Origin: CAYLZW01 sp964388085
Lineage (GTDB): Bacteria > Myxococcota > UBA727 > CAYLZW01
Assembly (NCBI GenBank): GCA_964388085.1
Contig: CAYLZW010000009.1
Location: 1-51,926, forward strand
Reading direction: 5' to 3'
Length of the DNA stretch: 51,926 nt
Shown piece after piece: positions 16,565-25,323 of the stretch. Position 1 is the first letter of the stretch. The number at the start of each line of letters is the position of its first letter. A program made the translations under genes and the position numbers. The notes below the pieces were generated by a model that made no database searches, was not told where the DNA came from, and worked only from the letters and a program-made list of their open reading frames with translations.

Positions 16565-18832
16565 TCATCCGCCCGCCCAGCGCACGCTGACGCGCTCCGC
16601 CGAGAGCGGCACGCGTGCGATGAACACGCCCGCCTTGCGATCCTCGTCATCGAGAAGCCGCGAGGTCGTCGGCACGACGCGGCCGTCCACGCGCACCTCG
16701 GCCGGGCGCTCGAGCAGGCGCAGCTCGTACGCCTCGTGCGGCGGCTGATAGCCGTCGTGTACGCGCGTCACGTCGAGCTCGAGCCCCGCGCTCGTGCTCT
16801 CGCCTTGAAAGCGTACGTCGAGGTACTCGCTCCGCTCATGCGCGCGCGTCCGGCCGTCGTCGAGGTACAGCCGCCCGGACAAGGTCGCCGCGTGCGCCCC
16901 CGCATACAGCTCGATGCGCAGCGGCCCCGCCATGGCGTCACAGGCGTTGCGCGCCTCGGCCACGAGCGGCAGCACGGTGCCTTCCCGCACGAGGACGGGC
17001 GCCGCGCCGAGGCCGGCCGGACGGCGCACGCGCGCCCCCCCTGCGACGCGCTCGTGGCTGTCGTAGTCGTACCACGCGCCCTTGGGCAGCCAGACCTCTC
17101 GCGCTCGTCGTCGTCGGGCCAATATGGGCGCCACCATGACGTCGCGGCCGACGAGGAACTGATCCACGCGCGCGTCGCTCGGCGCGTCCTCGTGATGCAA
17201 AAACAGCGGCCGCACGATGGGCATGCCCGTCTCGTGCGCCTCTCGAAACAGCGCGTACAGGTACGGCAGGAAGCGGTAGCGGCGCCGGAGCACGCGACGC
17301 GCGACGTCGGTGACCCGCTCGCCGAAGGACCAGGGCTCTTGTGCCGGCGAGTAGAGCACCGTGTGCACGCGACAGAGCGGCATCCAGGCGCCGAGCTCGA
17401 GCCAGCGCGCGAACAGCTCCTTCTCGACGCGCAGCTTGAAGACGCCGAGCCTGCCCTTGCGGCCTCCGAAGCCGCCGATGTCAGCGCCGCTGAAGGGCAC
17501 GCCCGCGAGCCCGAGCGAGAGCACGTGCGCGAGGTTCTCCTCGAGCTGGCTCCACGACGAGTAGTTGTCGCCGGTCCAGACGGCCGCGTGCCTCTGGATG
17601 CCGCAGAACCCCGAGCGCGTGAGGACGAAGGGCCGCTCGTCGGGCCTGTGCAGCTCGAAGGCACGCACGCTCGCCGCCGCCATCTGGTTCGCGTAGAGGT
17701 TTCGCTGCCGGCGGTGCGAGCCGCCCTCGTGCTGAACGTCCTCGGCGAACGGGTCGTAGACCTTGCCGACCTTGAGCACCGGATCGTTCATGTCGTTCCA
17801 GACGCCGCTCACGCCCTTGTCGAACAGCGCGGCGTGGTGCTCCGCCCAGTACTCGCGAGCGTCGGCGCGCGAGAAGTCGGGGAACACGGTCTCACCGGGC
17901 CAGACGCGGCCGACATAGTCCGCGCCGGCGGACGTCTTCAGGAACACGTCCCTCGCCTTGCCGTCGTCGTACGCGGCGTAGGGGGCCTTGGAGACGCCGG
18001 GATCGACGATGGTGACGGTGCGGAAGCCGTCCTCGCGCAGCCGCTCGTGCAGCACGTCCGGCGCCGGGAACGCGTCCTCGCTCCACGTGAACACGCGGTA
18101 GGCGTCCATGTAGTGGATGTCGAGGTAGATGACGTCGCAGGGCAGGTCCTCGGCGCGAAAGCGACGCGCGATCTCGAGCACCTTCGCTTGCGTCTTGTAC
18201 GACCAGCGGCACTGCTGGAAGCCGAGCGCCCACAAGGGCGGCATGAAGGGGCGGCCGGTGAGCTTCGTGTAGTCATCGAGGATCTGCGCCACGCTGCCCG
18301 TGAGCAAGATGACGTCGACGACGCAGTCGCGCTCGCCGCGCGCGCGGTAGCGGATGTCTACGTCGAGCGCCCCCGTCGTCACACGCGCGGGATAGCTCGA
18401 GGTCAAGAGCACGCCGACGGCGCCCTCGGGGTGCGCGCACAAGAAGAACGGGAAGGCCGTGTAGCTCGCGCCCTCGATCTCGTAGAACAGCGTGTCGAGC
18501 GTGCAGAGCTCGAACTGTTGGTCGCTCTTTGGCAGCGAGCCGGTGGCCGCGCCGAAGCCGTACAGCCGCGCGCCCGCCGGACCGCGCAGCTTCACGCCCG
18601 GTCCGTCGTCGTCGCGGGAGAGCTTCGCCTCGAGCAGCGCGCGGCCGGCGACGTGGACCGTAAACGCCGTGTCGCGGTTCGAGAGCGCCAGCGTGAAGGG
18701 ACCCGTCCCTTCGCTCCACGCGAGCGCGTCGTCGTCGAGCAACGCGCTCGCTGCCGGCCGCGCCCCCGCCGTCGTGAACGCCAGGCGGAGGCAGCGGGCC
18801 GTGTGCGCGGTGTAGGGGGGCGTGAAGCTCAC
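16565..18832 (-). CDS. Family GH31 alpha-glucosidase
   Basis: 755 residues. The catalytic barrel carries PPLWALGFQQCRWSYKTQAK, VIYLDIHYMDAYRVFTW, and the nucleophile region GVWNDMNDP, with D347 as nucleophile in the family WNDMNEP motif (here with a final Asp-Pro). SGADIGGFGGRKG and the RSGFCGIQRHAAVWTGDNYSSW segment are typical of GH31. The N-terminal beta-sandwich (about residues 1-190) and C-terminal beta domains are present. It hydrolyses terminal alpha-linked glucose or related sugars. There is no signal peptide, so it is probably cytoplasmic. No transport genes are adjacent apart from the orphan binding lipoprotein. Confidence 0.93.
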   Translation of the reverse strand: MSFTPPYTAHTARCLRLAFTTAGARPAASALLDDDALAWSEGTGPFTLALSNRDTAFTVHVAGRALLEAKLSRDDDGPGVKLRGPAGARLYGFGAATGSLPKSDQQFELCTLDTLFYEIEGASYTAFPFFLCAHPEGAVGVLLTSSYPARVTTGALDVDIRYRARGERDCVVDVILLTGSVAQILDDYTKLTGRPFMPPLWALGFQQCRWSYKTQAKVLEIARRFRAEDLPCDVIYLDIHYMDAYRVFTWSEDAFPAPDVLHERLREDGFRTVTIVDPGVSKAPYAAYDDGKARDVFLKTSAGADYVGRVWPGETVFPDFSRADAREYWAEHHAALFDKGVSGVWNDMNDPVLKVGKVYDPFAEDVQHEGGSHRRQRNLYANQMAAASVRAFELHRPDERPFVLTRSGFCGIQRHAAVWTGDNYSSWSQLEENLAHVLSLGLAGVPFSGADIGGFGGRKGRLGVFKLRVEKELFARWLELGAWMPLCRVHTVLYSPAQEPWSFGERVTDVARRVLRRRYRFLPYLYALFREAHETGMPIVRPLFLHHEDAPSDARVDQFLVGRDVMVAPILARRRRAREVWLPKGAWYDYDSHERVAGGARVRRPAGLGAAPVLVREGTVLPLVAEARNACDAMAGPLRIELYAGAHAATLSGRLYLDDGRTRAHERSEYLDVRFQGESTSAGLELDVTRVHDGYQPPHEAYELRLLERPAEVRVDGRVVPTTSRLLDDEDRKAGVFIARVPLSAERVSVRWAGG

Positions 18833-18926
18833 GCCGCGGTTTAGCAGACCCTCAAGCGACGGGAACCGGCGCTACCCCCCCGATCGGGGCGTCCTCAAAG
18901 GGGCACAGGCTCTCCCTGGCCCTGCG

Positions 18927-18954
18927 CCTCGTGCCTCGTGCCTCGTGACTCGTG
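18927..18954. repeat. Heptanucleotide tandem repeat
   Basis: CCTCGTG occurs three times in a row, followed by ACTCGTG, in the 139-base gap between the GH31 gene and the TPR-protein gene. Nothing else is seen in this gap. It looks like a short variable-number repeat. Confidence 0.7.
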
Positions 18955-18971
18955 ACGCCCTCCCGCGCGCT

Positions 18972-19874
18972 TCATGAGTTCGCGGCCTTCGGAGGGAGCT
19001 GCCGCACCGGCGAGGAGCTCTGGTACGTCCCCGCGTCGAGCTCTTTCAGGAGCTGGCGCGCGCGCTCGGCGTACAGCGTCTTGCCCTGCTCGATGAGGCT
19101 CAGCTGATTGCGCGCCTCCCGCTCCCTGCCCATGTCGAGGTACGCGCGCGCGAGGTGAAAGCGCGTGAACTCGATGTCGCCGGGGCGCAGGTGCTGGCGC
19201 TCTTTCAGCGCCGAGTCGAGGCGCTCGATGGCGGCGTCCGGCTCTCGCCGGGCGAGGTGCACGACGCCGAGGGTGCGCAGGGCGAACTGGCGATCGGCTT
19301 GGCTCGCGAGCTGGAGCGCGCGCTCGCCGTACTCCTTGGCGAGGTCGAGATCGATCTCGAGCCCGGAGAGCGTGAACGCGTAGTTGTTGAACCACAGCGC
19401 GCGGTCGGCGGTCGGCAGCTTCTGCGGGTCGATGTCGTCGAGCGCCTCGCGCGCGGCCACGAGATCGTTCTTCTCGCAGTAGATGGCCGCCGGCACGAGC
19501 TTGGCCGCCTCGTCGTGCGGGTTGGCCGCCAGGTGGCGCTCGAGGGCCTGGCGCGCCTCGTCGAAGCGGCCGCCCGCGAACAGGCTCGCGACGAGCAAGC
19601 GGCTGGCCTGCGGATCGTCCGACTCGAAGCGCAGCACGCGCCGGCAGGTGTCGGCGGCGCGGTCATGGTCGGCGAGCTGGTGCGCGCGCACGGCCTCCTG
19701 AAAGAGCAGCCGCGCGTACTGCATACGACGACGAGGAGGCAGCTGGTTCGGGTCCACGCGCCAGGCGTCGCGCAGCCGGCTCTTGCGCATGAGCCACGAG
19801 CCGGCCGCGATCGGGCCATAGACCGCGACCGTGCCTGCAACGACCACCATGATGACCGCGATGACGGGTTCCAT
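18972..19874 (-). CDS. Membrane-anchored TPR protein
   Basis: 300 residues. A single N-terminal hydrophobic helix (IAVIMVVVAGTVAVYGPIAA, about residues 5-25) is followed by basic residues (MRKSRLRDAW), so it is an anchored protein with most of its mass probably cytoplasmic. Residues about 50-280 form five to six TPR units (RRMQYARLLFQEAVRAHQLA, ASLFAGGRFDEARQALERHL, RTLGVVHLARREPDAAIERL, FHLARAYLDMGREREARNQL). The likely role is protein-protein scaffolding. It lies downstream of the diguanylate cyclase gene (63-base gap, same strand). Partner unknown. Confidence 0.8.
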   Translation of the reverse strand: MEPVIAVIMVVVAGTVAVYGPIAAGSWLMRKSRLRDAWRVDPNQLPPRRRMQYARLLFQEAVRAHQLADHDRAADTCRRVLRFESDDPQASRLLVASLFAGGRFDEARQALERHLAANPHDEAAKLVPAAIYCEKNDLVAAREALDDIDPQKLPTADRALWFNNYAFTLSGLEIDLDLAKEYGERALQLASQADRQFALRTLGVVHLARREPDAAIERLDSALKERQHLRPGDIEFTRFHLARAYLDMGREREARNQLSLIEQGKTLYAERARQLLKELDAGTYQSSSPVRQLPPKAANS

Positions 19875-19936
19875 GTCTCCAGTCCGAACGTTGGCGCCCT
19901 GCGAGCCGATCGCCGCGCGAATGAGAACCTAGGAGC

Positions 19937-21913
19937 TTACAGGAGCGGCGCCTTGCTGCCCGTGGGGTCCGTGCTCTTCGGCCCTTCCTCTGTCGAAAGG
20001 TTCTGGGCCCCACCCGCGCCGCCGTCCGTGTGCGGGGGGGTCGCGGGCTCGTCCAGGCCCGGCTTCTTCGTGAGGCCGAGCGCGGACGACGCCGAGACCA
20101 CGCGGTCGCGGCCGCCGCGCTTGGCGTCGTAGACGGCGCGATCCGCGGTGTCCAGCAGGACCTGGATGGCGGGCCCGTCCATGGCCGCCGGCATGTCGTC
20201 GGGATAGATGGCCACGCCCACCGAGATGCTCATTTTGCCGAGCGGCTGCCCCTTGGCGCCGGGCAGCGCGAGCGCGCGGATGGTCTCGGCCAGCTTCTCC
20301 GCCACGTCGAGCGCGGCCTCCTCGTCGCTGCGCGGCAGGATGACGCAGAACTCCTCGCCGCCAAAGCGCGCCACCGCGTCCACCTTGCGCACCTTGGTCT
20401 CGAGCGCCTGCGCCACCTGTGTCAAGGCCTCGTCCCCGAGCAGGTGGCCCATGCGGTCGTTGTACAGCTTGAAGTGATCCACATCGATCATCAGCACCGC
20501 AAGCGGCACGCCAAAGCGCTGGGCGCGCGTGACCTCGATGTCGAGGCGGCGGTTCATGGCGCGGCGGTTCATGAGGCCGGTGAGCGGGTCGGTGACGCTG
20601 AGCTCGACGGTGGCCTCATAGAGATCGGCGTTGACGACGGCCATGGCCACCTGCGCGCCGAGGGCCTGCAGGAGCTCGGTGGTCTCGTCGCCTTCCGCGC
20701 CCTGCGCGCGCTCGCCAAAGCGCAGCACGCCGACGACGCGCCCCTTGTGCAGCATCGGGATGCAGAGCAGCGGGCCCTCCCGGAGCGGCGCGCCGGTCTC
20801 CGCCACGATGCCGACCGGCCCTTCGCCGACGGGGAACTCGCGACGCCGAGACTCGTCGGTGTCGTACACGCCGCCGGCGCGCTCCATGTGCAGCACGGGA
20901 TCGCCGCCCGGCGACTCGCGCGCCAGGAAGATCGAGAAGTCCTCGCAGCCCACCTTGCTCTGGATGAGCTCGGCGAGCCGATCGAGCAGCGCTTCCTTGT
21001 TGAGGGTGCTGCCGAGGCGGTGCGCGGCCTCCATGAGCAGAGATTGCGCGCGCACGCGGCGCTCGAGCGCGACGTTGCTCTCGCTGAGCTGCTCGGCCAC
21101 CTCCTCGAGCTGGCGCTTGAAGGTGAGCTCCTTGCGGGCGTCCTCGAGGTCGGCCTCGCGCTCGATCTCCGACGCCTTCATGTCGGTGATGGCGCGCAGC
21201 ATCTGGTTGAAGGCGCTGCCGAGGGCGCCCACCTCGTCGTCGCGCTCGTGCGCGCGCACGAGGAAGTCGCCGTGCCCGGCCTTCTGCATGAGGTTCGCGA
21301 GCGCGAACACCGGGCGCGCCACCAGCCGATCGCTGAGCACGAGGATGAGCGCCACCAGCACGCCGAAGATCACCAGCACGCCGAGCCCGCCGACGACGTG
21401 AAAGCGCTCGACGCGCCGCAGGGCCGCGTCGCGGCTGACCCCCACGCGCACGGCGCCGACCGGGTCCTCGGCGGCGTCGTGGCAGCCCACGCAGCTGTTC
21501 GTCCAGGGCATGTTGTAGGTGACCACCAGGGCGTCGGGCGCGAGCTCTGCCTTGCGCAGCGACGTCGCCAGCGGGCGCTGCTGCCCCTCGTTCTCGTCGA
21601 CGTTGGTGGCGCGCACCACGCCCTCGTGGTCCATGACGTCGACGAACAGCACGTTCGGTGCGCGCGCCACCTGCTTGATCACGTCTCGCGAGGGGTGCGT
21701 GCGGCGCACCTCGTCGACGACCTCGTAGGTGGCCGCGACGGCCTCGGCCAGGAGCCCCACCTGATCCACCGCCGTCTGCTCGACGGCCGTGCGCTCGAGC
21801 GGGACGAGCACGCTCGCCACCAGCCCGCCGAGCAACAGCGCGCTCGCCCCGATCCACAGGGCGAGGCGCCGGCCGATGCGGCGCTTGATCGGGCGAGCGG
21901 GCTCAGGGGGCAT
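19937..21913 (-). CDS. Diguanylate cyclase with periplasmic haem-c-motif sensor, HAMP, GAF and GGDEF
   Basis: 658 residues. Layout: TM1 (about residues 17-37), periplasmic sensor (about 38-170), TM2 (about 175-195), HAMP (about 196-250), a short coiled coil, GAF (about 285-440), GGDEF (about 450-605) and a disordered Pro/Gly-rich tail. The sensor domain contains C141-V-G-C144-H145, a CXXCH haem c attachment motif, shortly before TM2. The cyclase active site is GGEEF at 518-522, and the inhibitory I-site RKVD is at 509-512, so it should make cyclic di-GMP from GTP with product feedback. By analogy with Geobacter haem-PAS and DUF3365-type sensors, the signal may be redox state or a diatomic gas. 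Two PilZ proteins at the right end of the window are possible effectors. Confidence 0.92.
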   Translation of the reverse strand: MPPEPARPIKRRIGRRLALWIGASALLLGGLVASVLVPLERTAVEQTAVDQVGLLAEAVAATYEVVDEVRRTHPSRDVIKQVARAPNVLFVDVMDHEGVVRATNVDENEGQQRPLATSLRKAELAPDALVVTYNMPWTNSCVGCHDAAEDPVGAVRVGVSRDAALRRVERFHVVGGLGVLVIFGVLVALILVLSDRLVARPVFALANLMQKAGHGDFLVRAHERDDEVGALGSAFNQMLRAITDMKASEIEREADLEDARKELTFKRQLEEVAEQLSESNVALERRVRAQSLLMEAAHRLGSTLNKEALLDRLAELIQSKVGCEDFSIFLARESPGGDPVLHMERAGGVYDTDESRRREFPVGEGPVGIVAETGAPLREGPLLCIPMLHKGRVVGVLRFGERAQGAEGDETTELLQALGAQVAMAVVNADLYEATVELSVTDPLTGLMNRRAMNRRLDIEVTRAQRFGVPLAVLMIDVDHFKLYNDRMGHLLGDEALTQVAQALETKVRKVDAVARFGGEEFCVILPRSDEEAALDVAEKLAETIRALALPGAKGQPLGKMSISVGVAIYPDDMPAAMDGPAIQVLLDTADRAVYDAKRGGRDRVVSASSALGLTKKPGLDEPATPPHTDGGAGGAQNLSTEEGPKSTDPTGSKAPLL

Positions 21914-21968
21914 GCTGTGCTTCTACCCTGTCAGGGCGCCGCGCACTGCAAACGCCCGCCGCGCGGGG

Positions 21969-23066
21969 TCAGCCGGCGGCGTCCAGCTCGGCGTTGATGG
22001 CCGCGCTGATGTCCTCGGGGGAGGGACGTCCCTGAAAGGGCCGGCCGTTGATGAACAGCGTCGGGGTACCCTCGACGCCGACCTCTTTGCCCTTCTGCAG
22101 GTCGGACTCGATCTCCCGGCTCGGGCGCTCGGAGGCGAGGCACTCCGCGAGCGCGCCGGGCTCGACGCCGACGTCGGCGGCGTGCGCCTTCAGGCTGTCC
22201 GCGTCCATCTTGTCCATGTTCGCGTAGATCTTGTCGTGCAGCTGCCAGAACTTGCCCTGCTCGCGAGCGCACTGGCTGTACTCCGCCGCGGGGCGCGCGT
22301 TCGGGTGGAAGCTCAGCGGGAAGTGCCGGTACGAGAAGCGCACCGGCTGGTCCTTGAAGCGCGCCTTCACGTCCTGCAGGGCGGTGGCCATCACCTGACA
22401 GTAGGGGCACTCGAAGTCCGCGAACTCGACGACCTCGACGACCGCCTGCGCGGGCCCGACCGTGGGCGTGTGCGCGGGGACGTCGACGGCGACCGCGGCG
22501 GGGCGCACGTCGGGCAGGCGACGCTCGATGTTGACGCCCTTCTCGAGCTCGCTGAACAACGACTCGAACGCGGCCGCCGCCTTCTCGCGCTTGATCGCCT
22601 CGGCGATCTGCGGCTTCACCATGTCGACCGGCGGCGCGTCGGGCGGCGCGCGCTCCTCGTAGAAGGCCCGGATCTCCTCCTCGCTCGGCTCCGGCACCTT
22701 GGCGTCGAGCTGCGCGCGCAGGTACTCGTCCGTCGTCTTCTGCTCCTTCTGGGCCGCCCCCTCGACGAGCGTCTCGCGCACCTTGTTCTCGAGCGCCATA
22801 CGCCGCGCGTCGTGCACCGCCTGGCAGTAGTCGCGCAGCGCCGTCTGCTCGACGCTCTGCAGCTCTTCACCGAGGTCCTCGGCGGTGACGTCCGTGCCGT
22901 CGATCGTCGCGACGACGAAGTCCGCCGGCAGCGTGAGGCCGGCCTCGGCGCACGACGCCACGAGCGCGCGCGTGCCGGCGGCCGCTGGGGCAGCCGCCTG
23001 GTGGCCGCCCTGGCAGGCGCTGAGGGAGAGCGCCGCGAGCGCGACGAGGGGGAGGGAACGAAGCAT
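21969..23066 (-). CDS. Lipoprotein with SurA-N-like region and DsbA-type thioredoxin domain
   Basis: 365 residues. Lipoprotein signal with lipobox ending at C18 (LAALSLSAC). Residues about 35-180 are helical and contain features of peptidyl-prolyl isomerase N-terminal domains (ATIDGTDVTAEDLGEELQSV, AYLRAQL-like helices). Residues about 195-360 form a DsbA/thioredoxin-4 domain with the active site FECPYC, C220-P-Y-C223, and the cis-proline segment VEGTPTLFINGRPF. Homologues handle disulfide exchange in the periplasm, and family members with this chaperone-like N-terminus are common in Myxococcota. Probable role: oxidation or isomerisation of the many cysteine-rich exported proteins of this organism. 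Confidence 0.85.
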   Translation of the reverse strand: MLRSLPLVALAALSLSACQGGHQAAAPAAAGTRALVASCAEAGLTLPADFVVATIDGTDVTAEDLGEELQSVEQTALRDYCQAVHDARRMALENKVRETLVEGAAQKEQKTTDEYLRAQLDAKVPEPSEEEIRAFYEERAPPDAPPVDMVKPQIAEAIKREKAAAAFESLFSELEKGVNIERRLPDVRPAAVAVDVPAHTPTVGPAQAVVEVVEFADFECPYCQVMATALQDVKARFKDQPVRFSYRHFPLSFHPNARPAAEYSQCAREQGKFWQLHDKIYANMDKMDADSLKAHAADVGVEPGALAECLASERPSREIESDLQKGKEVGVEGTPTLFINGRPFQGRPSPEDISAAINAELDAAG

Positions 23067-23165
23067 GGAGGCTCCTTGGGGGGAAATCCGGGGTGGTGTA
23101 GCCGTAACGCGGGGCGGCGGCCACTACCGTAGGGCGTGTCCGTAGCCGGACGAGAGCGAACGCGC

Positions 23166-24392
23166 TCACCCCTCAGGAGTCGCCACCACAAACTCCTTCG
23201 CCTCGAGCCCCGCCACGATCTCCCGCCCGTGCTCGTGCCCCTTCGTCTCGACGACGATCTCGATGGTCACCTGCCCGAGCCCCCCGCGCATGAAGGCGCG
23301 CTCGTGGTGCACCTCGACCACGTTCCCCTGCTTGTCGGCGATGACGCGGAGCATGGTCGCGAGCGATCCGGGCCGGTCCGGGACGGTGACCTTGCAGCGA
23401 AACAAGCGGCCGGACTCGACGAGGCCGCGCTCGATGATGCGGCTGATGACGTTGACGTCGATGTTGCCCCCGGAGACCACCGCGACCACCTTGTCGTTCT
23501 TCGGCACCTTCACCTTGCCGGCGAGCAGGGCCGCGACGGTGGCGGCGCCGGCTCCTTCGGCGACGGTCTTCTCCTGCTCGAGCAAGTAGAGGATCGCGCG
23601 GGCCACCTCGTCCTCCTCGACGTTGACCCACTCGTCGACGTAGCTCTTGCAGATGTCGTAGCAGCGCTGGCCGACGCGGCCGACCGCGATGCCCTCGGCG
23701 ATGGTGCGGCCGGGGATGACCGTGACCGGGCCGCCCTCTTCGAGCGCGCGCTGCATCGAAGGGACGCTCGCGACCTCGACGCCGATGACGCGCACCGAGG
23801 GGTTCACGGTCTTGAGCGCCAGGGCGACGCCGGCGATGAGGCCGCCGCCGCCGACGGGGAGCAGCACGACGTGGGCGTAGGGGTTTTGCTCGAGCAGCTC
23901 GAGGCCAAGGGTGCCCTGGCCGGCGATGATGTACTCGTCGTCGAAGCCGTGGATGTAGGTGGCGTCGCGCTCTTTGCTGATGCCTTGCGCGTGCGCGAGC
24001 GCCTCTTCGTAGGTGTCGCCGTGCAGCACGACCTCGGCGCCGTAGTCGCGCGTCTTGCCCACCTTCGCGAGCGGTGTGCCGAGGGGCATGACGATGGTGG
24101 AGCGGATGCCGAGCCGCTGCGCGTGGTAGGCGACGCCCTGCGCGTGGTTGCCCGCCGACGCCGCCACGACGCCGTTCTTCTTCGCGTCGGCGTCGAGCGT
24201 GAGCAGGCGGTTCAAGGCGCCGCGCGACTTGAAGGAGCCGGTGTGCTGGTGGTTCTCGAGCTTGAGCGAGACATGGCAGCCGACGGTCTTCGACAGCGGC
24301 TCCGAGAACCGGAGCGGCGTCACCTTGATGGCGTCGCCGCAGCGACGACGGGCCTCTTCGATCTCGGCGAAGGTCACGATGGCGTGGGTCAT
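23166..24392 (-). CDS. ilvA: Threonine ammonia-lyase with C-terminal ACT domain
   Basis: 408-residue PLP enzyme converting threonine to 2-oxobutanoate, the first step towards isoleucine and also a route to propionyl-CoA. The PLP lysine is K55 in TGSFKSRGAL; the glycine-rich phosphate loop is PVGGGGLIAGVALAL. Residues about 325-408 form a single ACT domain (CKVTVPDRPGSLATMLRVIA), which is the layout of the shorter catabolic/IlvA_1 type rather than the two-ACT biosynthetic form. ATG 24392 is chosen because GGGAG precedes it; the frame also opens upstream without a ribosome site. Divergent from the nuoA-like gene. Confidence 0.93.
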   Translation of the reverse strand: MTHAIVTFAEIEEARRRCGDAIKVTPLRFSEPLSKTVGCHVSLKLENHQHTGSFKSRGALNRLLTLDADAKKNGVVAASAGNHAQGVAYHAQRLGIRSTIVMPLGTPLAKVGKTRDYGAEVVLHGDTYEEALAHAQGISKERDATYIHGFDDEYIIAGQGTLGLELLEQNPYAHVVLLPVGGGGLIAGVALALKTVNPSVRVIGVEVASVPSMQRALEEGGPVTVIPGRTIAEGIAVGRVGQRCYDICKSYVDEWVNVEEDEVARAILYLLEQEKTVAEGAGAATVAALLAGKVKVPKNDKVVAVVSGGNIDVNVISRIIERGLVESGRLFRCKVTVPDRPGSLATMLRVIADKQGNVVEVHHERAFMRGGLGQVTIEIVVETKGHEHGREIVAGLEAKEFVVATPEG

Positions 24393-24499
24393 TGCTCTCC
24401 CGCCGCCGCTGTCAGAAGGCGAGCAGCGCGCTATAGCCGCGCTCATCCTTGTGCATCCGAACGCCCTTGGCGAGATGGAGATCGGCGCGGATTGCGAAC

Positions 24500-24889
24500 A
24501 TGCAGACGATCCTCGGCTACCTGTTCCTGTGCGTTCTCGTACTGCTCGGCGCGGGCGCCGCCGCGCTCGTCCATGTCGTCAGCCGCCCGCGCGGTAGCGG
24601 CGGCTGGCGCGCCTCGGACGCGCTGCGCGAGCTCGAGCCGCGCGGCGGCCGGCAGCGCTTCAGCGTGCGGCTGTTCGAGGCGGCGGTGCTCGGCGCGCTC
24701 TGGGTCACCCTCACCGGCGCCGTGCTGCTCCTCGTGCCGGCGGCGCCGAGCCTCGGCAGCGTCGGCCGGCTCGCCGCCATCGTGGCGCCGCTCGCGGTCG
24801 CCGCGGCGACCTGGTGGGCCTGGCGCCGAGGCGCCCTGCGCTCCCCGCGCGCGCCGCGCCTCTCGGGCGACGACGGAGGGCGCGAGTGA
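24500..24889 (+). CDS. NuoA-like membrane protein, key residues missing
   Basis: 129 residues with three hydrophobic segments (about 5-27, 61-80, 87-106), the topology of complex I subunit A. PRGGRQRFSVRLFEAAVLGA aligns with the NuoA stretch in which a GDxRxRFDVRFY sequence leads into TM2. The conserved ECG loop motif is replaced (LRE) and the conserved DLE acidic motif in TM2 reads LTG. ATG 24500 lacks a strong ribosome site. The stop overlaps the next start as GTGA. On its own the match is weak; the following three genes make it convincing. Annotated as a diverged paralogue, not as a functional nuoA. Confidence 0.65.
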   Translation: MQTILGYLFLCVLVLLGAGAAALVHVVSRPRGSGGWRASDALRELEPRGGRQRFSVRLFEAAVLGALWVTLTGAVLLLVPAAPSLGSVGRLAAIVAPLAVAAATWWAWRRGALRSPRAPRLSGDDGGRE

Positions 24890-25323
24890 CGCTCGATCGC
24901 ATCTTCGCCGCGGCCCGCGCGAGGAGCCTCGTGCCGCTGCCCTTCGTCGGCAACGTGGGCTCCCGGGCGTCCGCGCGCTGGCTCTCGAGCGGCACCGTGA
25001 AGCAAGGCAGCGCGCTCGGTGACTTCACCGGCGCGGGCCTGCCACGGCAGGCGGACCTCCTCGTCGTCGTCGGCGTCATCTCGCACAAGGCCGCGCCCAC
25101 GCTGCAGCGCTTTTACGCGCGCATGGCCGATCCGAGCTACGTGCTCTGGGTGCGCGCCCACGACGGCGCCGCGCCCCCCGCCGGCTACTGCAGCGCCGCC
25201 GACGTGGCCGAGCTCGTCCCCGTGGACGTCGTCATCGAAGGCGATCCACCGACGGCGGAGAGCGTCGAGGCGGGCCTCGCGCTCCTGCGCGAGCGCGTGC
25301 GCACACGACGAGGTGAGCCATGA
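24886..25323 (+). CDS. NuoB-like protein lacking all four cluster N2 cysteines
   Basis: 145 residues, GTG start at 24886 with GGAGGG at 24875-24880. Residues 53-130 follow the 20-kDa subunit closely (PRQADLLVVVGVISHKAAPT, then LQRFYARM, then VPVDVVIEGDPPTAESVEAG). The four Cys ligands of cluster N2 are absent. The adjacent pair falls in PFVGNVGSRAS and no Cys occurs there, the third position is H92 and the fourth (PGCPP in the family) is D120. The only cysteine is C102. The protein is therefore a redox-dead homologue that probably keeps the fold. It is about 20-30 residues shorter than usual. It overlaps nuoA-like and nuoC-like genes by four bases each. Confidence 0.85.
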   Translation: MTLDRIFAAARARSLVPLPFVGNVGSRASARWLSSGTVKQGSALGDFTGAGLPRQADLLVVVGVISHKAAPTLQRFYARMADPSYVLWVRAHDGAAPPAGYCSAADVAELVPVDVVIEGDPPTAESVEAGLALLRERVRTRRGEP

